This document shows positions 17,166 through 26,150 of a stretch of DNA of 64,000 nt, piece after piece. The DNA lies in contig NZ_UFQO01000004.1 in NCBI RefSeq assembly GCF_900497595.1, forward strand, positions 186,001 through 250,000, in the 5' to 3' direction. Every line of letters starts with the position of its first letter. Within the stretch, counting starts at the first letter, position 1. Origin of the DNA: Treponema pectinovorum. GTDB lineage: Bacteria; Spirochaetota; Spirochaetia; Treponematales; Treponemataceae. The translations under genes were made by a program, and so were the position numbers. The notes beneath the pieces were generated by a model. The model had not been told where the DNA came from. It was given only the letters and a program-made list of their open reading frames with translations, and did not search any database.

Positions 17166-18728
17166 ATGGATTTTTCTTTGATTGCATCTAGTTTTGGACA
17201 GGTTTTTTCTTTAACTACTTTGCTTTATACATTTTTAGGTGCAGTGGGCGGAATTTTGATAGGCTCTATTCCAGGCTTAACAGCAACTATGGGAATTGCA
17301 CTGTTAGTTCCGTTTACTTATGGATTGGATTTCGTTTCTGGGGTTGCAATGCTCTTGGGAATTTTCTGCGGCGGTATGTATGGTGGTTCAATATCTGCCA
17401 TATTGATACATACTCCTGGAACTCCTGCGGCAGCAGCAACGGTTTTGGAAGGCTACCCAATGGGGCAACGAGGCGAAGCAGGAAGAGCGCTCACAATTTC
17501 GCTTTTTTCATCGTTTGTCGGTGGAATAATTGGTGCTTTGATAATGACCTTCCTTTCGCCATATATTTCCAACATGGCACTCAAATTTGGACCTGCAGAG
17601 TTCTTTGCACTGGCAATTTTTGGCTTGAGCGTAATTGTTTCTATCTCTGGTAAATCTATAATTAAGGGATTGATAAGCGCCTGCTTTGGACTTTTAATTG
17701 GTTGTGTTGGAATAGACAAAACCTGCGGATACATAAGATTTTTTACCTTCCCAGGCTTTTATGACGGAATTCCTTTTATTCCTGCATTGATTGGACTTTT
17801 TGCGGTGAGCGAAGTTCTTGCAAATTTTGAACATTTGCTTGAAGGAACAGTTCCAGAAAAAGTTCAAAGGACATATAAAACAGGAAATGCGATTGGAAAT
17901 TATTTAAAATCTGTTGTAAAAAATGTTATTCCAAGCCTTGCGGATTTTAAAGTCATCTGGCCTCACATGATAAAAGGTGGATTGATAGGAACATTCATCG
18001 GTGCAATACCAGGAGCTGGTGGCGATATAGCAGCCTTTGTTTCTTATAGCGAAGCAAAACGAACTTCTAAACATCCAGAAAAATTTGGGCACGGCGCACC
18101 AGAAGGAGTTGCAGCAGCAGAATCTGCAAACAACGGTTGTTCAGGTGGAGCGATGATTCCTCTTCTTGCGTTGGGAGTTCCGGGAGATTCTAATACTGCG
18201 GTTTTGATGGGCGCATTCATAATGCACGGTTTCCAGCCAGGACCTATGATGTATGTGGAACATTTGAACATAGTTTATGCAGTTTTTGGAGCACTTCTTG
18301 CGGCAAATCTTGCATTCTTGGTAGTTGGAATGTTGGGTGTAAACCTGTTTTCAAAAGTTATAAATATTCAACGGTACATCTTAATTCCTTGTATTTTGGT
18401 TCTTTCTTTGGTGGGTTCTTATGCAATAAACCAAAGCATGTTCGATGTATTTTTTGCAATAGTCATGGGCGTTGTAGGCTATCTATTGCAGAAGTACGGA
18501 TTCAGCCTTTCACCAATCTTGCTTTCCCTTATTTTAGGACCAATGTCAGAATCAAATCTCAGACGCTATATGCAGATAGTAGACGGTAATTTCTTCAAGA
18601 TTTTCTCAAGACCAATCTGTCTCTTGTTCTTTACACTTGCGATTCTTTCGCTCATAACTGCTGTATTGAACCAGCGCAAGATTGAAAGGAATGAAAGGCA
18701 GGAACTTGAATCTAATAACAAAGTTTGA
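17166..18728 (+). CDS. tctA: TctA large membrane subunit of tripartite tricarboxylate transporter
   Basis: 520 residues, about 11-12 membrane segments. Family motifs GSIPGLTATMG (about 38-48), IHTPGTPAAAATVLEGYPMG, GAIPGAGGDIAAFVSY and GVPGDSNTAVLMGAF are all present. Start is ATG 17166 after TTGGAGAT; the TTG-started extension is rejected. Catalyses solute uptake with TctB and TctC. The gene is followed 40 nt later by tRNA-Leu. Confidence 0.95.
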   Translation: MDFSLIASSFGQVFSLTTLLYTFLGAVGGILIGSIPGLTATMGIALLVPFTYGLDFVSGVAMLLGIFCGGMYGGSISAILIHTPGTPAAAATVLEGYPMGQRGEAGRALTISLFSSFVGGIIGALIMTFLSPYISNMALKFGPAEFFALAIFGLSVIVSISGKSIIKGLISACFGLLIGCVGIDKTCGYIRFFTFPGFYDGIPFIPALIGLFAVSEVLANFEHLLEGTVPEKVQRTYKTGNAIGNYLKSVVKNVIPSLADFKVIWPHMIKGGLIGTFIGAIPGAGGDIAAFVSYSEAKRTSKHPEKFGHGAPEGVAAAESANNGCSGGAMIPLLALGVPGDSNTAVLMGAFIMHGFQPGPMMYVEHLNIVYAVFGALLAANLAFLVVGMLGVNLFSKVINIQRYILIPCILVLSLVGSYAINQSMFDVFFAIVMGVVGYLLQKYGFSLSPILLSLILGPMSESNLRRYMQIVDGNFFKIFSRPICLLFFTLAILSLITAVLNQRKIERNERQELESNNKV

Positions 18729-18742
18729 TATACTTTGCGAGT

Positions 18743-18764
18743 TATCTTGAGAAATCAAGATAAT
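18743..18764 (+). promoter_or_regulatory. Perfect GAAA-loop hairpin between tctA and tRNA-Leu
   Basis: TTATCTTGA (18743-18751), GAAA loop, TCAAGATAA (18756-18764); the tRNA begins 5 nt later. There is no U-tract, so it looks more like a processing or stability hairpin on a tctA-tRNA transcript than a terminator. Confidence 0.5.
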
Positions 18765-18768
18765 GATG

Positions 18769-18856
18769 CCGGGATGGTGGAATAGGTAGACACAAGGGAC
18801 TTAAAATCCCTCGGCAATTCAAACGGCCGTGCCGGTTCGATTCCGGTTTCCGGCAG
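18769..18856 (+). tRNA. tRNA-Leu (anticodon UAA)
   Basis: 88 nt, class II tRNA. Acceptor GCCGGGA pairs with TTCCGGC; T arm GCCGG-TTCGATT-CCGGT; anticodon loop ACTTAAAAT has TAA; a long variable arm (CGGCAATTC...GGCCG region) fits leucine. Discriminator base A at 18856; CCA is not encoded (GCA follows), so it is added post-transcriptionally. Confidence 0.95.
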
Positions 18857-18865
18857 CATCAAAGA

Positions 18866-18897
18866 CAGGTTTCCATTTGGGAGCCTGTTTTTTTTAT
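18866..18897 (+). terminator. Terminator after tRNA-Leu
   Basis: ACAGGTTTCC (18866-18875) pairs with GGGAGCCTGT (18880-18889) including two G-U pairs, followed by eight T. Confidence 0.85.
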
Positions 18898-18911
18898 TTT
18901 AAATGAGCTAA

Positions 18912-19051
18912 GGGCGACTTTTTGCTTCACCTCGCTCCGCAAAAAACACGCTTTGCGGGGTTCGCTAACGCTCATCCTCCTCGTCGCTTTGCTCCTGCGG
19001 TGGACGCTTACGCGCCCCTCCAATCGTTGTCGCACGGGACGTGCGATCTAC
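18912..19051. repeat. Dispersed palindromic element, copy 3 (half element)
   Basis: Starts GGGCGACTTTTTGCTTC and contains CACGCTTTGCGGGGTTCGC and GCGCCCCTCCAATCGTTGTCG, almost identical to the reverse complement of the right half of copy 1. Ends in GTGCGATCTACAA. The rest of the gap to 19242 is AT-rich and presumably holds the promoter of the second chemoreceptor. Confidence 0.7.
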
Positions 19052-19242
19052 AATTTTTCTGCATAGATTTTTATTAAATGTGTTAAAAAGTTTTCGGCAA
19101 CAAAAAATATATAACTTTTTTCTTTACAAAAACATTTTTTCAGGTTTAAGATAATTTTAATGCCAGAAGACTTATTTAAATTGGCTTAAAATCTATCATA
19201 GATTTTTTAATTTAAAAATAAATATAAAGAGGTTTTAATTAA

Positions 19243-21336
19243 ATGAAAAAACGTTTTTCAATGCGCAACAAATTGTTGCTTGTTTTTGGGCTATTAATAG
19301 CATTTGCTACAACTACAGAAGGATTTCTTGCTATACGAACAGCAAGAAAGGCGGTAATAGAAAAAATCGAAACACACCTTATAGACAAGGCAACCGACAC
19401 TGCAGAAATTATAGATGGTAGGATTGACGCTTTTTGGAAAGTTTTGGAAGGCATCGCTCGAACTCCAACTATGCGCGATGCAAAAGTGTCAAATTTTGAA
19501 AAAGCTAGATTTCTCGAAAAAGAAGCAAGCATAAATTCTCAAATTCTCGATTTGTATTTTACAGATACGCAAGGGGCTATATATCTTTCAGACGGCACAA
19601 CTTCAGATACTTCAAAAGACCCGTATTTTAAAGCGAGCATTGCTGGCAAAAATTTTTTGAGCGAACCTTACGTAGGAAGCATAAGCAAAAAATTCGTCAT
19701 GGATGTTTCTGTTCCAGTTCGTGATGAATCAAGTAAAATAATAGGAGTTGTAATTGCAACTGTTGATGGTTTAATCCTGTCAGAGCAGATAAAAGATATT
19801 GTAGTAGGGCAAACAGGCTATTGTTATGTTCTTGGCTTGACTGGCAATATTGTTGGTCATAAAAACTCCGAATTGGTAAAAAATAAGTGGAACTCAGTGG
19901 AAGAATCAAAAAAGGATTCAAGTTTTTTGGATAATGCAAAATTTGAAAAGCACGCAATGGCTACAGACGAAAGTTCTGTTTGGTATTATCATTATTATCA
20001 AGTGGACAAGATTGCTTCTTATGCGACGTTGAAATCTACAGATTGGACTCTTATTATTGCTGCCCCCGTAGAAGAATTTATGGGAACTGTTAATGTATTA
20101 ACTCGAAGCATGTGGGTAACAGGAATTGCAATTCTATTGATAGCACTTGTTATAGTCTTTTTTATTGCCAGAAAAATTCTAAAACCGATAAGTATAGTTG
20201 TTGCCGCACTAAAAGATATTGCTCATGGTGAAGGAGATTTAACAGTCAGTTTGCCAGTTACTGGTAACGATGAAATAGCAGATTTATCAACTTATTTTAA
20301 CGAAATGATAGAAAAGCTTAGAAATTCAGTTAAGCAGGTTGGCGCAAGTTCAATTGATATGCAGGATATTGGCAATGAGCTTGCAAGCAATATGACAGAA
20401 ACTGCGAGCGCAGTACACGAAATAAGTTCAAATATTGAAGGCATAAAAAAACAGGCAGATATACAGGCAAACAGTGTAAAAGATACCGCTTCTACAATGG
20501 AAGAAATCATCCGCACTATTACTCAACTAAACAACAGCATAGAAAATCAAGCAGCTAGCGTTGCACAATCTTCTTCGGCAGTCGAGCAAATGGTTGCAAA
20601 TATCGCTTCTATAACACAAACCCTTGATAAAACAAATGACTTAATAAAAACATTGGCAGCATCCACCGCAGACGGAAATAAAAGCATCACAGGTGCTACG
20701 GTAGTAACTCAAAAAATTGCAGAAGAATCTGGCAGTTTAATTGAAGCAAGCAATGTTATTCAGCATATTGCAAGTCAGACTAATCTTTTGGCAATGAATG
20801 CTGCAATAGAAGCCGCCCATGCAGGTGAAGCTGGCAAAGGATTTGCAGTTGTAGCAGATGAAATTAGAAAACTTGCAGAAGAATCGAGCGCGCAGGGTAG
20901 AACAATTACAGAAACTCTTAAAACCCTTTCAGGCGAAATTGAAGAACTTTCGAATTCTTCACAAACGGCAGGAGAAAAATTCAATGCCATCTTTAGCCTT
21001 TCCGAGCAGGTAAAAGATATGAGTAATAAGCTTATGGGAGCAATGCGCGAACAAGAAAACGGTAGCAAAGAAGTTCTTGAAGCGATAAAAACAATCAACA
21101 CTGTAACAATGGAAGTAAAAACTGGTTCTGCAGAAATGTTGCGTGGTGGAGAAGGAGTTGCAGAAGAAATGCGCAAACTTGATGATTTAACTTCTGTAAT
21201 AGTTGGCAGTATGGACGAAATGGCAACAGGAGCCGTTCAAATTAGCAATGCAGTGCAAGATGTAAACGAAATTACTCAAAAAAATAAAGAAAGTATAGGA
21301 AATCTTGCGCGAGAGGTGCAAAGGTTCAAGGTATAA
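19243..21336 (+). CDS. Methyl-accepting chemotaxis protein (Cache sensor)
   Basis: 697 residues; same architecture as the receptor at 13420: TM1 (about 9-29), double-Cache periplasmic region (about 33-282, [19 protein letters not shown]), TM2 (about 286-310), HAMP (about 311-362, [11 protein letters not shown]), signalling domain with tip [20 protein letters not shown]. Sensor regions of the two receptors differ strongly while the signalling parts are alike, so they probably detect different ligands. Followed by a good terminator. Confidence 0.93.
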   Translation: MKKRFSMRNKLLLVFGLLIAFATTTEGFLAIRTARKAVIEKIETHLIDKATDTAEIIDGRIDAFWKVLEGIARTPTMRDAKVSNFEKARFLEKEASINSQILDLYFTDTQGAIYLSDGTTSDTSKDPYFKASIAGKNFLSEPYVGSISKKFVMDVSVPVRDESSKIIGVVIATVDGLILSEQIKDIVVGQTGYCYVLGLTGNIVGHKNSELVKNKWNSVEESKKDSSFLDNAKFEKHAMATDESSVWYYHYYQVDKIASYATLKSTDWTLIIAAPVEEFMGTVNVLTRSMWVTGIAILLIALVIVFFIARKILKPISIVVAALKDIAHGEGDLTVSLPVTGNDEIADLSTYFNEMIEKLRNSVKQVGASSIDMQDIGNELASNMTETASAVHEISSNIEGIKKQADIQANSVKDTASTMEEIIRTITQLNNSIENQAASVAQSSSAVEQMVANIASITQTLDKTNDLIKTLAASTADGNKSITGATVVTQKIAEESGSLIEASNVIQHIASQTNLLAMNAAIEAAHAGEAGKGFAVVADEIRKLAEESSAQGRTITETLKTLSGEIEELSNSSQTAGEKFNAIFSLSEQVKDMSNKLMGAMREQENGSKEVLEAIKTINTVTMEVKTGSAEMLRGGEGVAEEMRKLDDLTSVIVGSMDEMATGAVQISNAVQDVNEITQKNKESIGNLAREVQRFKV

Positions 21337-21418
21337 ATTGATTATATATAATATTTACAATTGGAAAAAAATTTTGTAAAGAAATCGAACTTCTCTAATT
21401 AATTTTTATCTACATTTA

Positions 21419-21454
21419 TAAATCCAACAGAGTTTTTCTTTGTTGGATTTTTTG
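21419..21454 (+). terminator. Terminator after second chemoreceptor
   Basis: AAATCCAACA pairs perfectly with TGTTGGATTT, loop of 11 nt, followed by a run of T. Confidence 0.85.
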
Positions 21455-21566
21455 CAAAAAGTTTAAACGCAGGTTAAAATAAAAAAGCCTAAACTTTGAG
21501 GTTTATTTCTAATAAAACTTTAATCGTTTTTTATTTGGAATTCGATTTTTATAATTTTTTTAATTT

Positions 21567-21664
21567 AGGCGGCTTTTTGCTTCGCAAAAACCGTGCTTTT
21601 CGGAGTTGCGCTATCGCTCCATTGGCTACGCCAACGCCTTTGGCGCTCCTACAATCACTGCCGC
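21567..21664. repeat. Dispersed palindromic element, copy 4 (left arm only)
   Basis: AGGCGGCTTTTTGCTTCGC through TTTGGCGCTCCTACAATCAC. It is nearly identical to 874-990 of copy 1 apart from the short stretch after CTTTTTG. It sits 47 nt before the DUF975 gene. Confidence 0.7.
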
Positions 21665-21710
21665 TTTTTAATCGAAATTCATTTTATATAAAACTTATAA
21701 GGAGAATATC

Positions 21711-22298
21711 ATGGTAATTCAACGCAGCGAATTAAAGTCCCTTGCAAAAGCACAAATAAAAGGCAATATTGCAACTTTTTTTGGAATAATTGTTATTTAT
21801 TCTGTTATTTTTGCAGTTGCAGCCTTTATTCCAGTTGCACCAGTAGTATTGCAAGGTCCAATCTATCTTGGTGCTGCCTTATTTATGATGGAAGTTGTTA
21901 GAACAAAAAAAGGTCAATTTAACACTGCTTTTTTAGGTTTTAAACAATTTGGAACTTCTTTTGTCGCAAGCCTGCTCATGGATATTTTTACTTTTTTATG
22001 GACGCTTCTATTCATAATTCCGGGATTTGTAGCCTGCCTAAAATATTCTATGACTTATTACATAATTGCAGACAATCCTAAACTTTCTGCAATGGAAGCG
22101 ATTAAAAAATCCAAGATGATGATGCAAGGCCATAAAACTGAACTGTTTGTGCTTCTGTTAAGCTTTTTCTGGTGGTATGTTCTTTGCTTTATAACCTTTG
22201 GTATTGCAGGAATTTATGTTGCGCCGTATGTAAATGCAACTGTCGTAAATTTTTACGAAAAATTAAAAGTGGAAGAAAATACTGTGATTTTGAATTAA
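21711..22298 (+). CDS. DUF975 family membrane protein
   Basis: 195 residues with about five membrane segments (clusters at 22-45, 48-60, 88-112, 138-165). ELKSLAKAQIKGNIATFFG at the start and SMEAIKKS-type helix AMEAIKKSKMMMQGHKTELF (about 126-145) are typical of DUF975, whose function is unknown. ATG preceded by AAGGAGAA. Monocistronic between two repeat elements. Confidence 0.85.
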   Translation: MVIQRSELKSLAKAQIKGNIATFFGIIVIYSVIFAVAAFIPVAPVVLQGPIYLGAALFMMEVVRTKKGQFNTAFLGFKQFGTSFVASLLMDIFTFLWTLLFIIPGFVACLKYSMTYYIIADNPKLSAMEAIKKSKMMMQGHKTELFVLLLSFFWWYVLCFITFGIAGIYVAPYVNATVVNFYEKLKVEENTVILN

Positions 22299-22302
22299 AA
22301 GA

Positions 22303-22544
22303 ATCGACATTTATTTGTAAGTTGCACATCCTGTGCCTGTTAAAGAAAAACGTCCTTGTTTTTCTTTAACGGACAGTTTTTTGCAAAACTGTCGACATTT
22401 ATTTGTAAGTCGCACATCCTGTGCAACAAAAGCGTTAGGGATTGGAAGGGCGGCGTAGCCGTTGGCGTAAGCCAATGGAGCGTTAGCGGAACCCTGCAAA
22501 GCCCGCCGCCACAACATTTGTTGTGGCGAACGCCATATAAAAAG
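22303..22544. repeat. Dispersed palindromic element, copy 5 (right-arm type)
   Basis: Contains two copies of GACATTTATTTGTAAGT, each followed by a GCACATCCTGTGC hairpin, a TTAAAGAAAAAC/GTTTTTCTTTAA hairpin, GACAGTTTTTTGCAAAACTG, and the arm GGGCGGCGTAGCCG...GCAAAGCCCGC. A perfect 10-bp hairpin CGCCACAACA/TGTTGTGGCG lies at 22507-22528. Confidence 0.7.
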
Positions 22545-22580
22545 TGCCCTGCTTTAATAACAGGGCATTTAATTTTTTTT
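22545..22580. terminator. Bidirectional terminator between DUF975 gene and pgi
   Basis: TGCCCTG (22545-22551) pairs with CAGGGCA (22561-22567). T-rich sequence follows on the plus strand, and CTTTTTAT follows on the minus strand. Confidence 0.75.
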
Positions 22581-24162
22581 ATAAATTCATTAGTTCTGCG
22601 TAGGCTTTTAGTGCGTCTTTACTCTGCCCAGACAGCACTTTTTTTGCCAGAGTTTTTCCCAATTGTACGCCTTCTTGATCAAAACTGTTTATATTCCACA
22701 AAAATCCTTGAAACATCACCTTATTTTCGTAATGCGAAAGGAGTGCACCCAAAGTTTTTGGATTTAATTGCTCACCGTATATCAGCGAGGACGGTTTCTC
22801 GCCTGCAAAATTCTTATTTTTGTCGTTATCATCTTTTCCCAGAGCAAAAGCCGCAATCTGTGCTACGACATTTGCATTCAGTTTGCTTTGGCTTGTTGAA
22901 CCTTCTATTGTAATGTCGGCCTTGCACTGATTTTTCTTAAAGGCGATAAACTGAAGTGGAATCGTGTCTGTTCCCTGATGGAGCAACTGGTAAAACGAAT
23001 GCTGACCGTTTGTTCCAGGTTCGCCAAAAATGGCAGGTCCTGTTTGATAGTCAATAGGTTCGCCAAATCTGTTTACGCTTTTTCCGTTTGACTCCATATC
23101 AAGTTGCTGCAAATGCGCAGGGAATCGGCTGAGTGCTTGACTGTAAGGTAAAATGGCTGTTGCAGGATAGCCTTGAATGTTGCGCTCATAAATTCCAATA
23201 AGTGCGTCGAGCAGGGAAGGGTTTTTTAATATGTCTTTATTTTTTGCAAGTTTGTCTTCTTCAGCGGCACCCTGTAAAAAATCGTCAAAAACCTTTGGAC
23301 CGAATGCGAGCGAAAGCACTGCGCCCCCAACTCCGGAAGTTGAAGAATAGCGGCCACCTATAAAGTCGTCCATGTAGAACGAAGTAAGATATTCAGGATT
23401 GTTTGCGAGTGGAGAAGTTTGAGAAGTTACTGCAAGCAAGTGGTTTTTTGGGTTTAATCCTGCATCGGCAAGTGCTTTTTTTACAAAGGATTCGTTTGTA
23501 AGCGTTTCCAGCGTTGTGCCAGATTTTGAAACCAAAATAAAAAGCGAGTGTTCAAGGTCTGTTTCCCTTAAAACTGCCTGTGCATCGTCTGGGTCAACAT
23601 TCGAGATAAACTTTGCCTGCATTTTAAAGCACGAATTTGCCTTTGCCCAGTTTTCCAGCGCAAGATACATCGCTCTAGGGCCTAAATCGCTACCGCCAAT
23701 TCCAATCTGAACAACTGTCGTAAAGCGTTCGCCCTTTGCGTTCGTGATTTTTCCTTCATGAACTTTTTGTGCAAATTCTGCAATTCTTTTTTGTTCGCTT
23801 TTGTAAAAATCCCTCTTGTTAATATTGTCCGCAATCACATCGTTGCCGAGCTGTCCTCGCGTCAAATGATGAAGCACCATTCGATTTTCGCCAGTGTTTA
23901 CGATTTGCCCATTGTATGTCGCTTCAAATTTTTCAATCAATTCTGCTTCGCTGGCAAGTTCGGCGAGCAGTTTTAAGATTTTTTCATCAACCTGCTTTGC
24001 AGCATAGTTAAAGTTAAGCTTTGCACCCATAGGAACACAGCATTCTTTAACCCGTTTTGCACCTTTTTCGCCTTCGAGCACTTTTTTAAGGCTTACAGCA
24101 CCTTTTAGCGCCTGCAATTTTTTGTAAGCGTCGTTTGTATCAAGATTTTCCCAAGAAATCAT
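22579..24162 (-). CDS. pgi: Glucose-6-phosphate isomerase
   Basis: 527 residues. Interconverts glucose-6-P and fructose-6-P. Visible motifs: IGIGGSDLGPRAMYLAL, VSKSGTTLETLTN, GGRYSSTSGVGG, the catalytic-Glu region QLDMESNGKS and the C-terminal SFDQEGVQLGK. Start is ATG 24162 with AGGGG upstream; a TTG one codon earlier is less likely. Monocistronic, closed by the terminator at 22545. Confidence 0.96.
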   Translation of the reverse strand: MISWENLDTNDAYKKLQALKGAVSLKKVLEGEKGAKRVKECCVPMGAKLNFNYAAKQVDEKILKLLAELASEAELIEKFEATYNGQIVNTGENRMVLHHLTRGQLGNDVIADNINKRDFYKSEQKRIAEFAQKVHEGKITNAKGERFTTVVQIGIGGSDLGPRAMYLALENWAKANSCFKMQAKFISNVDPDDAQAVLRETDLEHSLFILVSKSGTTLETLTNESFVKKALADAGLNPKNHLLAVTSQTSPLANNPEYLTSFYMDDFIGGRYSSTSGVGGAVLSLAFGPKVFDDFLQGAAEEDKLAKNKDILKNPSLLDALIGIYERNIQGYPATAILPYSQALSRFPAHLQQLDMESNGKSVNRFGEPIDYQTGPAIFGEPGTNGQHSFYQLLHQGTDTIPLQFIAFKKNQCKADITIEGSTSQSKLNANVVAQIAAFALGKDDNDKNKNFAGEKPSSLIYGEQLNPKTLGALLSHYENKVMFQGFLWNINSFDQEGVQLGKTLAKKVLSGQSKDALKAYAELMNL

Positions 24163-24216
24163 CAAAAACCCCTTTAAAATTCTAATGCAATGATTATACC
24201 ACAGATTTTCTTATAG

Positions 24217-24304
24217 AAGCACATCTTTACACTCGACCGCGCTTTCGCAGTTGCGTAAACTCCAGTCCGGCGGACCGCCTTTGGCGCTGCTACAGTGCGG
24301 GCTA
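24217..24304. repeat. GC-rich relic related to the dispersed palindromic element (copy 6)
   Basis: GCGCTTTCGCAGTTGCG, CCGCCTTTGGCGCTGCTACA resemble the AGTTGCGCTATCGCTCC and CCTTTGGCGCTCCTACA parts of copies 1 and 4. More diverged, with no intact hairpin modules. Confidence 0.45.
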
Positions 24305-24342
24305 AGTTTTTTTGTTTTAAAAGAAATTTATGTTCTCGCTTT

Positions 24343-24825
24343 TTAACGCTTGCAATTTTCGTGCTGTACAGAAGCGCTTGCCTTTAATTCCTGTGTTTTT
24401 GCAGGTGTCAAAAGCATTTCGTGGAGCGTTCTCCATCCTAACTGTGCACATTTTACCCGGCTTGGCATTTTTGATATGTCTGCAAGAGATGCGGCTTCGT
24501 CTAACTGTTCAATATCTTTTTCGTCTGCTGTTCCCAGTATCATCGCCATGAAAATTTCGTAGAGTTTTTTTGCTTGTTCAACGGTTTTCCCAATCACCAA
24601 GTCGAGCATCATATCAACGCTTGCCTGGCTTATAGCACACCCTGAACCTGAAAAAGAGCCGTCTGTAATTTTTCCATCAACGGTTTTTAAATATAGAACG
24701 ATATTATCGCCGCAACTTGGATTTACTCCGTGCAAAGTTAAGGTTGCTTCCTGCATAGTTTTTTTATGTGCGGGATTTACGTTATGTTCGTTCAATATTT
24801 CTCTATATAATTCTTTTGTATCCAT
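24343..24825 (-). CDS. sufU: SufU-type iron-sulfur cluster assembly protein
   Basis: 160 residues. Conserved ligands visible: Cys38 and Asp40 in NPSCGD, Cys63 in GSGCAIS, and a third Cys in RVKCAQLGW near 125. The insertion between the second and third Cys fits SufU rather than IscU. SufU accepts sulfur from SufS, probably via zinc. Last gene of the suf cluster, separated from sufS by a CDF gene. The C-terminus adds about 15 polar residues. Confidence 0.9.
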   Translation of the reverse strand: MDTKELYREILNEHNVNPAHKKTMQEATLTLHGVNPSCGDNIVLYLKTVDGKITDGSFSGSGCAISQASVDMMLDLVIGKTVEQAKKLYEIFMAMILGTADEKDIEQLDEAASLADISKMPSRVKCAQLGWRTLHEMLLTPAKTQELKASASVQHENCKR

Positions 24826-24881
24826 AAATATTCCTTTTTATTCAGCAATAGTTTTATTTAACCATTATAAAAACATAACTC

Positions 24882-26051
24882 TTATTGTACAAATGGCGAT
24901 TCAAAACTTATCACGCAGTTTACATCGCTGTATTGTTTTTTGAGCAGGTCTTTTATTTTTTCATTTAAAATTTTATTTGGAATTTCGCAATTAAAAGGTT
25001 TTACGACTTCAAATATCAAATTTGAATGTGTTTTTCCAGGAACTAAGCGCACATCGTGAATATTCAATCCTGAATCGATTTTTGAAATATTTAAAAGCAG
25101 AAAATTTTTTATCTCTTTCAGGCGTTTGTTATGTGTGTCGATAGGATCCATGTGTATTACTGCCTGACAGTTAAACTTTTTGTTCAAATCGTTTTCTGTG
25201 TTGTCAATTACATCGTGCAGTTCAAAGATGTTTACATCGCCTGGAACTTCTGCATGCAAACTTATTATAAGCCTGCCTGGCCCGTAATTGTGTACTATAA
25301 GGTCGTGCATGGAATAAATCGGTTTGTGCTTTAAAACTTCTTCTTCAATCTGTTTTACAAATTCTTTTGTTGGAGGAGTTCCCAAAAGTGGCTGTGCTGT
25401 TTCTTTTGCACTTTTGAATCCCTCATAAATTATAAAGAAAGAAACTATAAAACCTGCAATAGAATCCAAAGGAAAATCGGTGAACCTTCCGAAAATTCCA
25501 GAAATTATTACTATTGCTGTTGAGAGGCAGTCGCTAAGGCTGTCTTTTGCGGCAGCTTCTAAGGTTAGAGAATCTATTTTTTTTGCTATTCGGTGATTAT
25601 AAAAATACATGTAAAATTTTACAAATATGGAAGACATTAAAATAAAAAAACTCAAAATTGAAAAATCGATTTTTGCGGGCTTAAAAAAAGATATGACGGA
25701 AGATTCTAAAAGTTTAAAACCCATCAAAAGGATAAGAAAACTTATTATCAAGCCAGAAATGTATTCTATCCTTCCGTGTCCAAAAGGATGTTCTTTATCT
25801 GCCTTTTTTAAAGAAAGTTTAAATCCTAAAACCTGAACAAAAGAACTTGCCGCATCAGAAAGATTGTTAAAAGCGTCGGCCGTTATCGCAATGCTCTTAG
25901 AAAAAATCCCTATCATAATTTTTACAAAGAAAAGCAGGATGTTAAAACCGATTCCTGCGATGCCAGTTAAAATTCCATAAGAATGGCGCACTTTTTTATC
26001 TGAATAGTTTTTCCAATCTTTTATAAATAATCTTGAAAGCAAATAAATCAT
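24882..26051 (-). CDS. Cation diffusion facilitator (CDF) metal exporter
   Basis: 389 residues. Six membrane segments in the first 220 residues; metal-site motif ITADAFNNLSDAASS in TM2, HPFGHGRIEY in the loop, and a second DSLSD site in TM5. The C-terminal 170 residues form the cytosolic ferredoxin-like domain, followed by an extra tail. Exports divalent metals (Zn, Fe, Mn or Co) against protons. Placed between sufS and sufU on the same strand, so metal balance during cluster assembly is a reasonable inference. Ribosome site weak. Confidence 0.85.
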   Translation of the reverse strand: MIYLLSRLFIKDWKNYSDKKVRHSYGILTGIAGIGFNILLFFVKIMIGIFSKSIAITADAFNNLSDAASSFVQVLGFKLSLKKADKEHPFGHGRIEYISGLIISFLILLMGFKLLESSVISFFKPAKIDFSILSFFILMSSIFVKFYMYFYNHRIAKKIDSLTLEAAAKDSLSDCLSTAIVIISGIFGRFTDFPLDSIAGFIVSFFIIYEGFKSAKETAQPLLGTPPTKEFVKQIEEEVLKHKPIYSMHDLIVHNYGPGRLIISLHAEVPGDVNIFELHDVIDNTENDLNKKFNCQAVIHMDPIDTHNKRLKEIKNFLLLNISKIDSGLNIHDVRLVPGKTHSNLIFEVVKPFNCEIPNKILNEKIKDLLKKQYSDVNCVISFESPFVQ

Positions 26052-26102
26052 GCTTTAATTTTAATTTATTTGCACGAGATTGAAAAAGGTAATCTTTGCT
26101 AG

Positions 26103-26150
26103 CCTAGTGCAACTAAACGAGTTTGCACCTAAAATAGTTTGCGCCTAAGC
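26103..26150. repeat. Three imperfect 16-bp tandem units between sufS and the CDF gene
   Basis: AGTGCAACTAAACG, AGTTTGCACCTAAAAT and AGTTTGCGCCTAAGCT run in tandem; the last two share 12 of 13 bases (GTTTGC[AG]CCTAA). It may be a binding site for a regulator of the CDF gene on the minus strand, or a simple repeat. Confidence 0.4.

Noticed and set aside
20775-21176. 133-residue ORF antisense to the second chemoreceptor, and similar Ser/Ala-rich frame at 5112-5549 opposite pgk
   Set aside because: Long antisense frames are common opposite Ala/Glu-rich coding regions; no ribosome site or homology.
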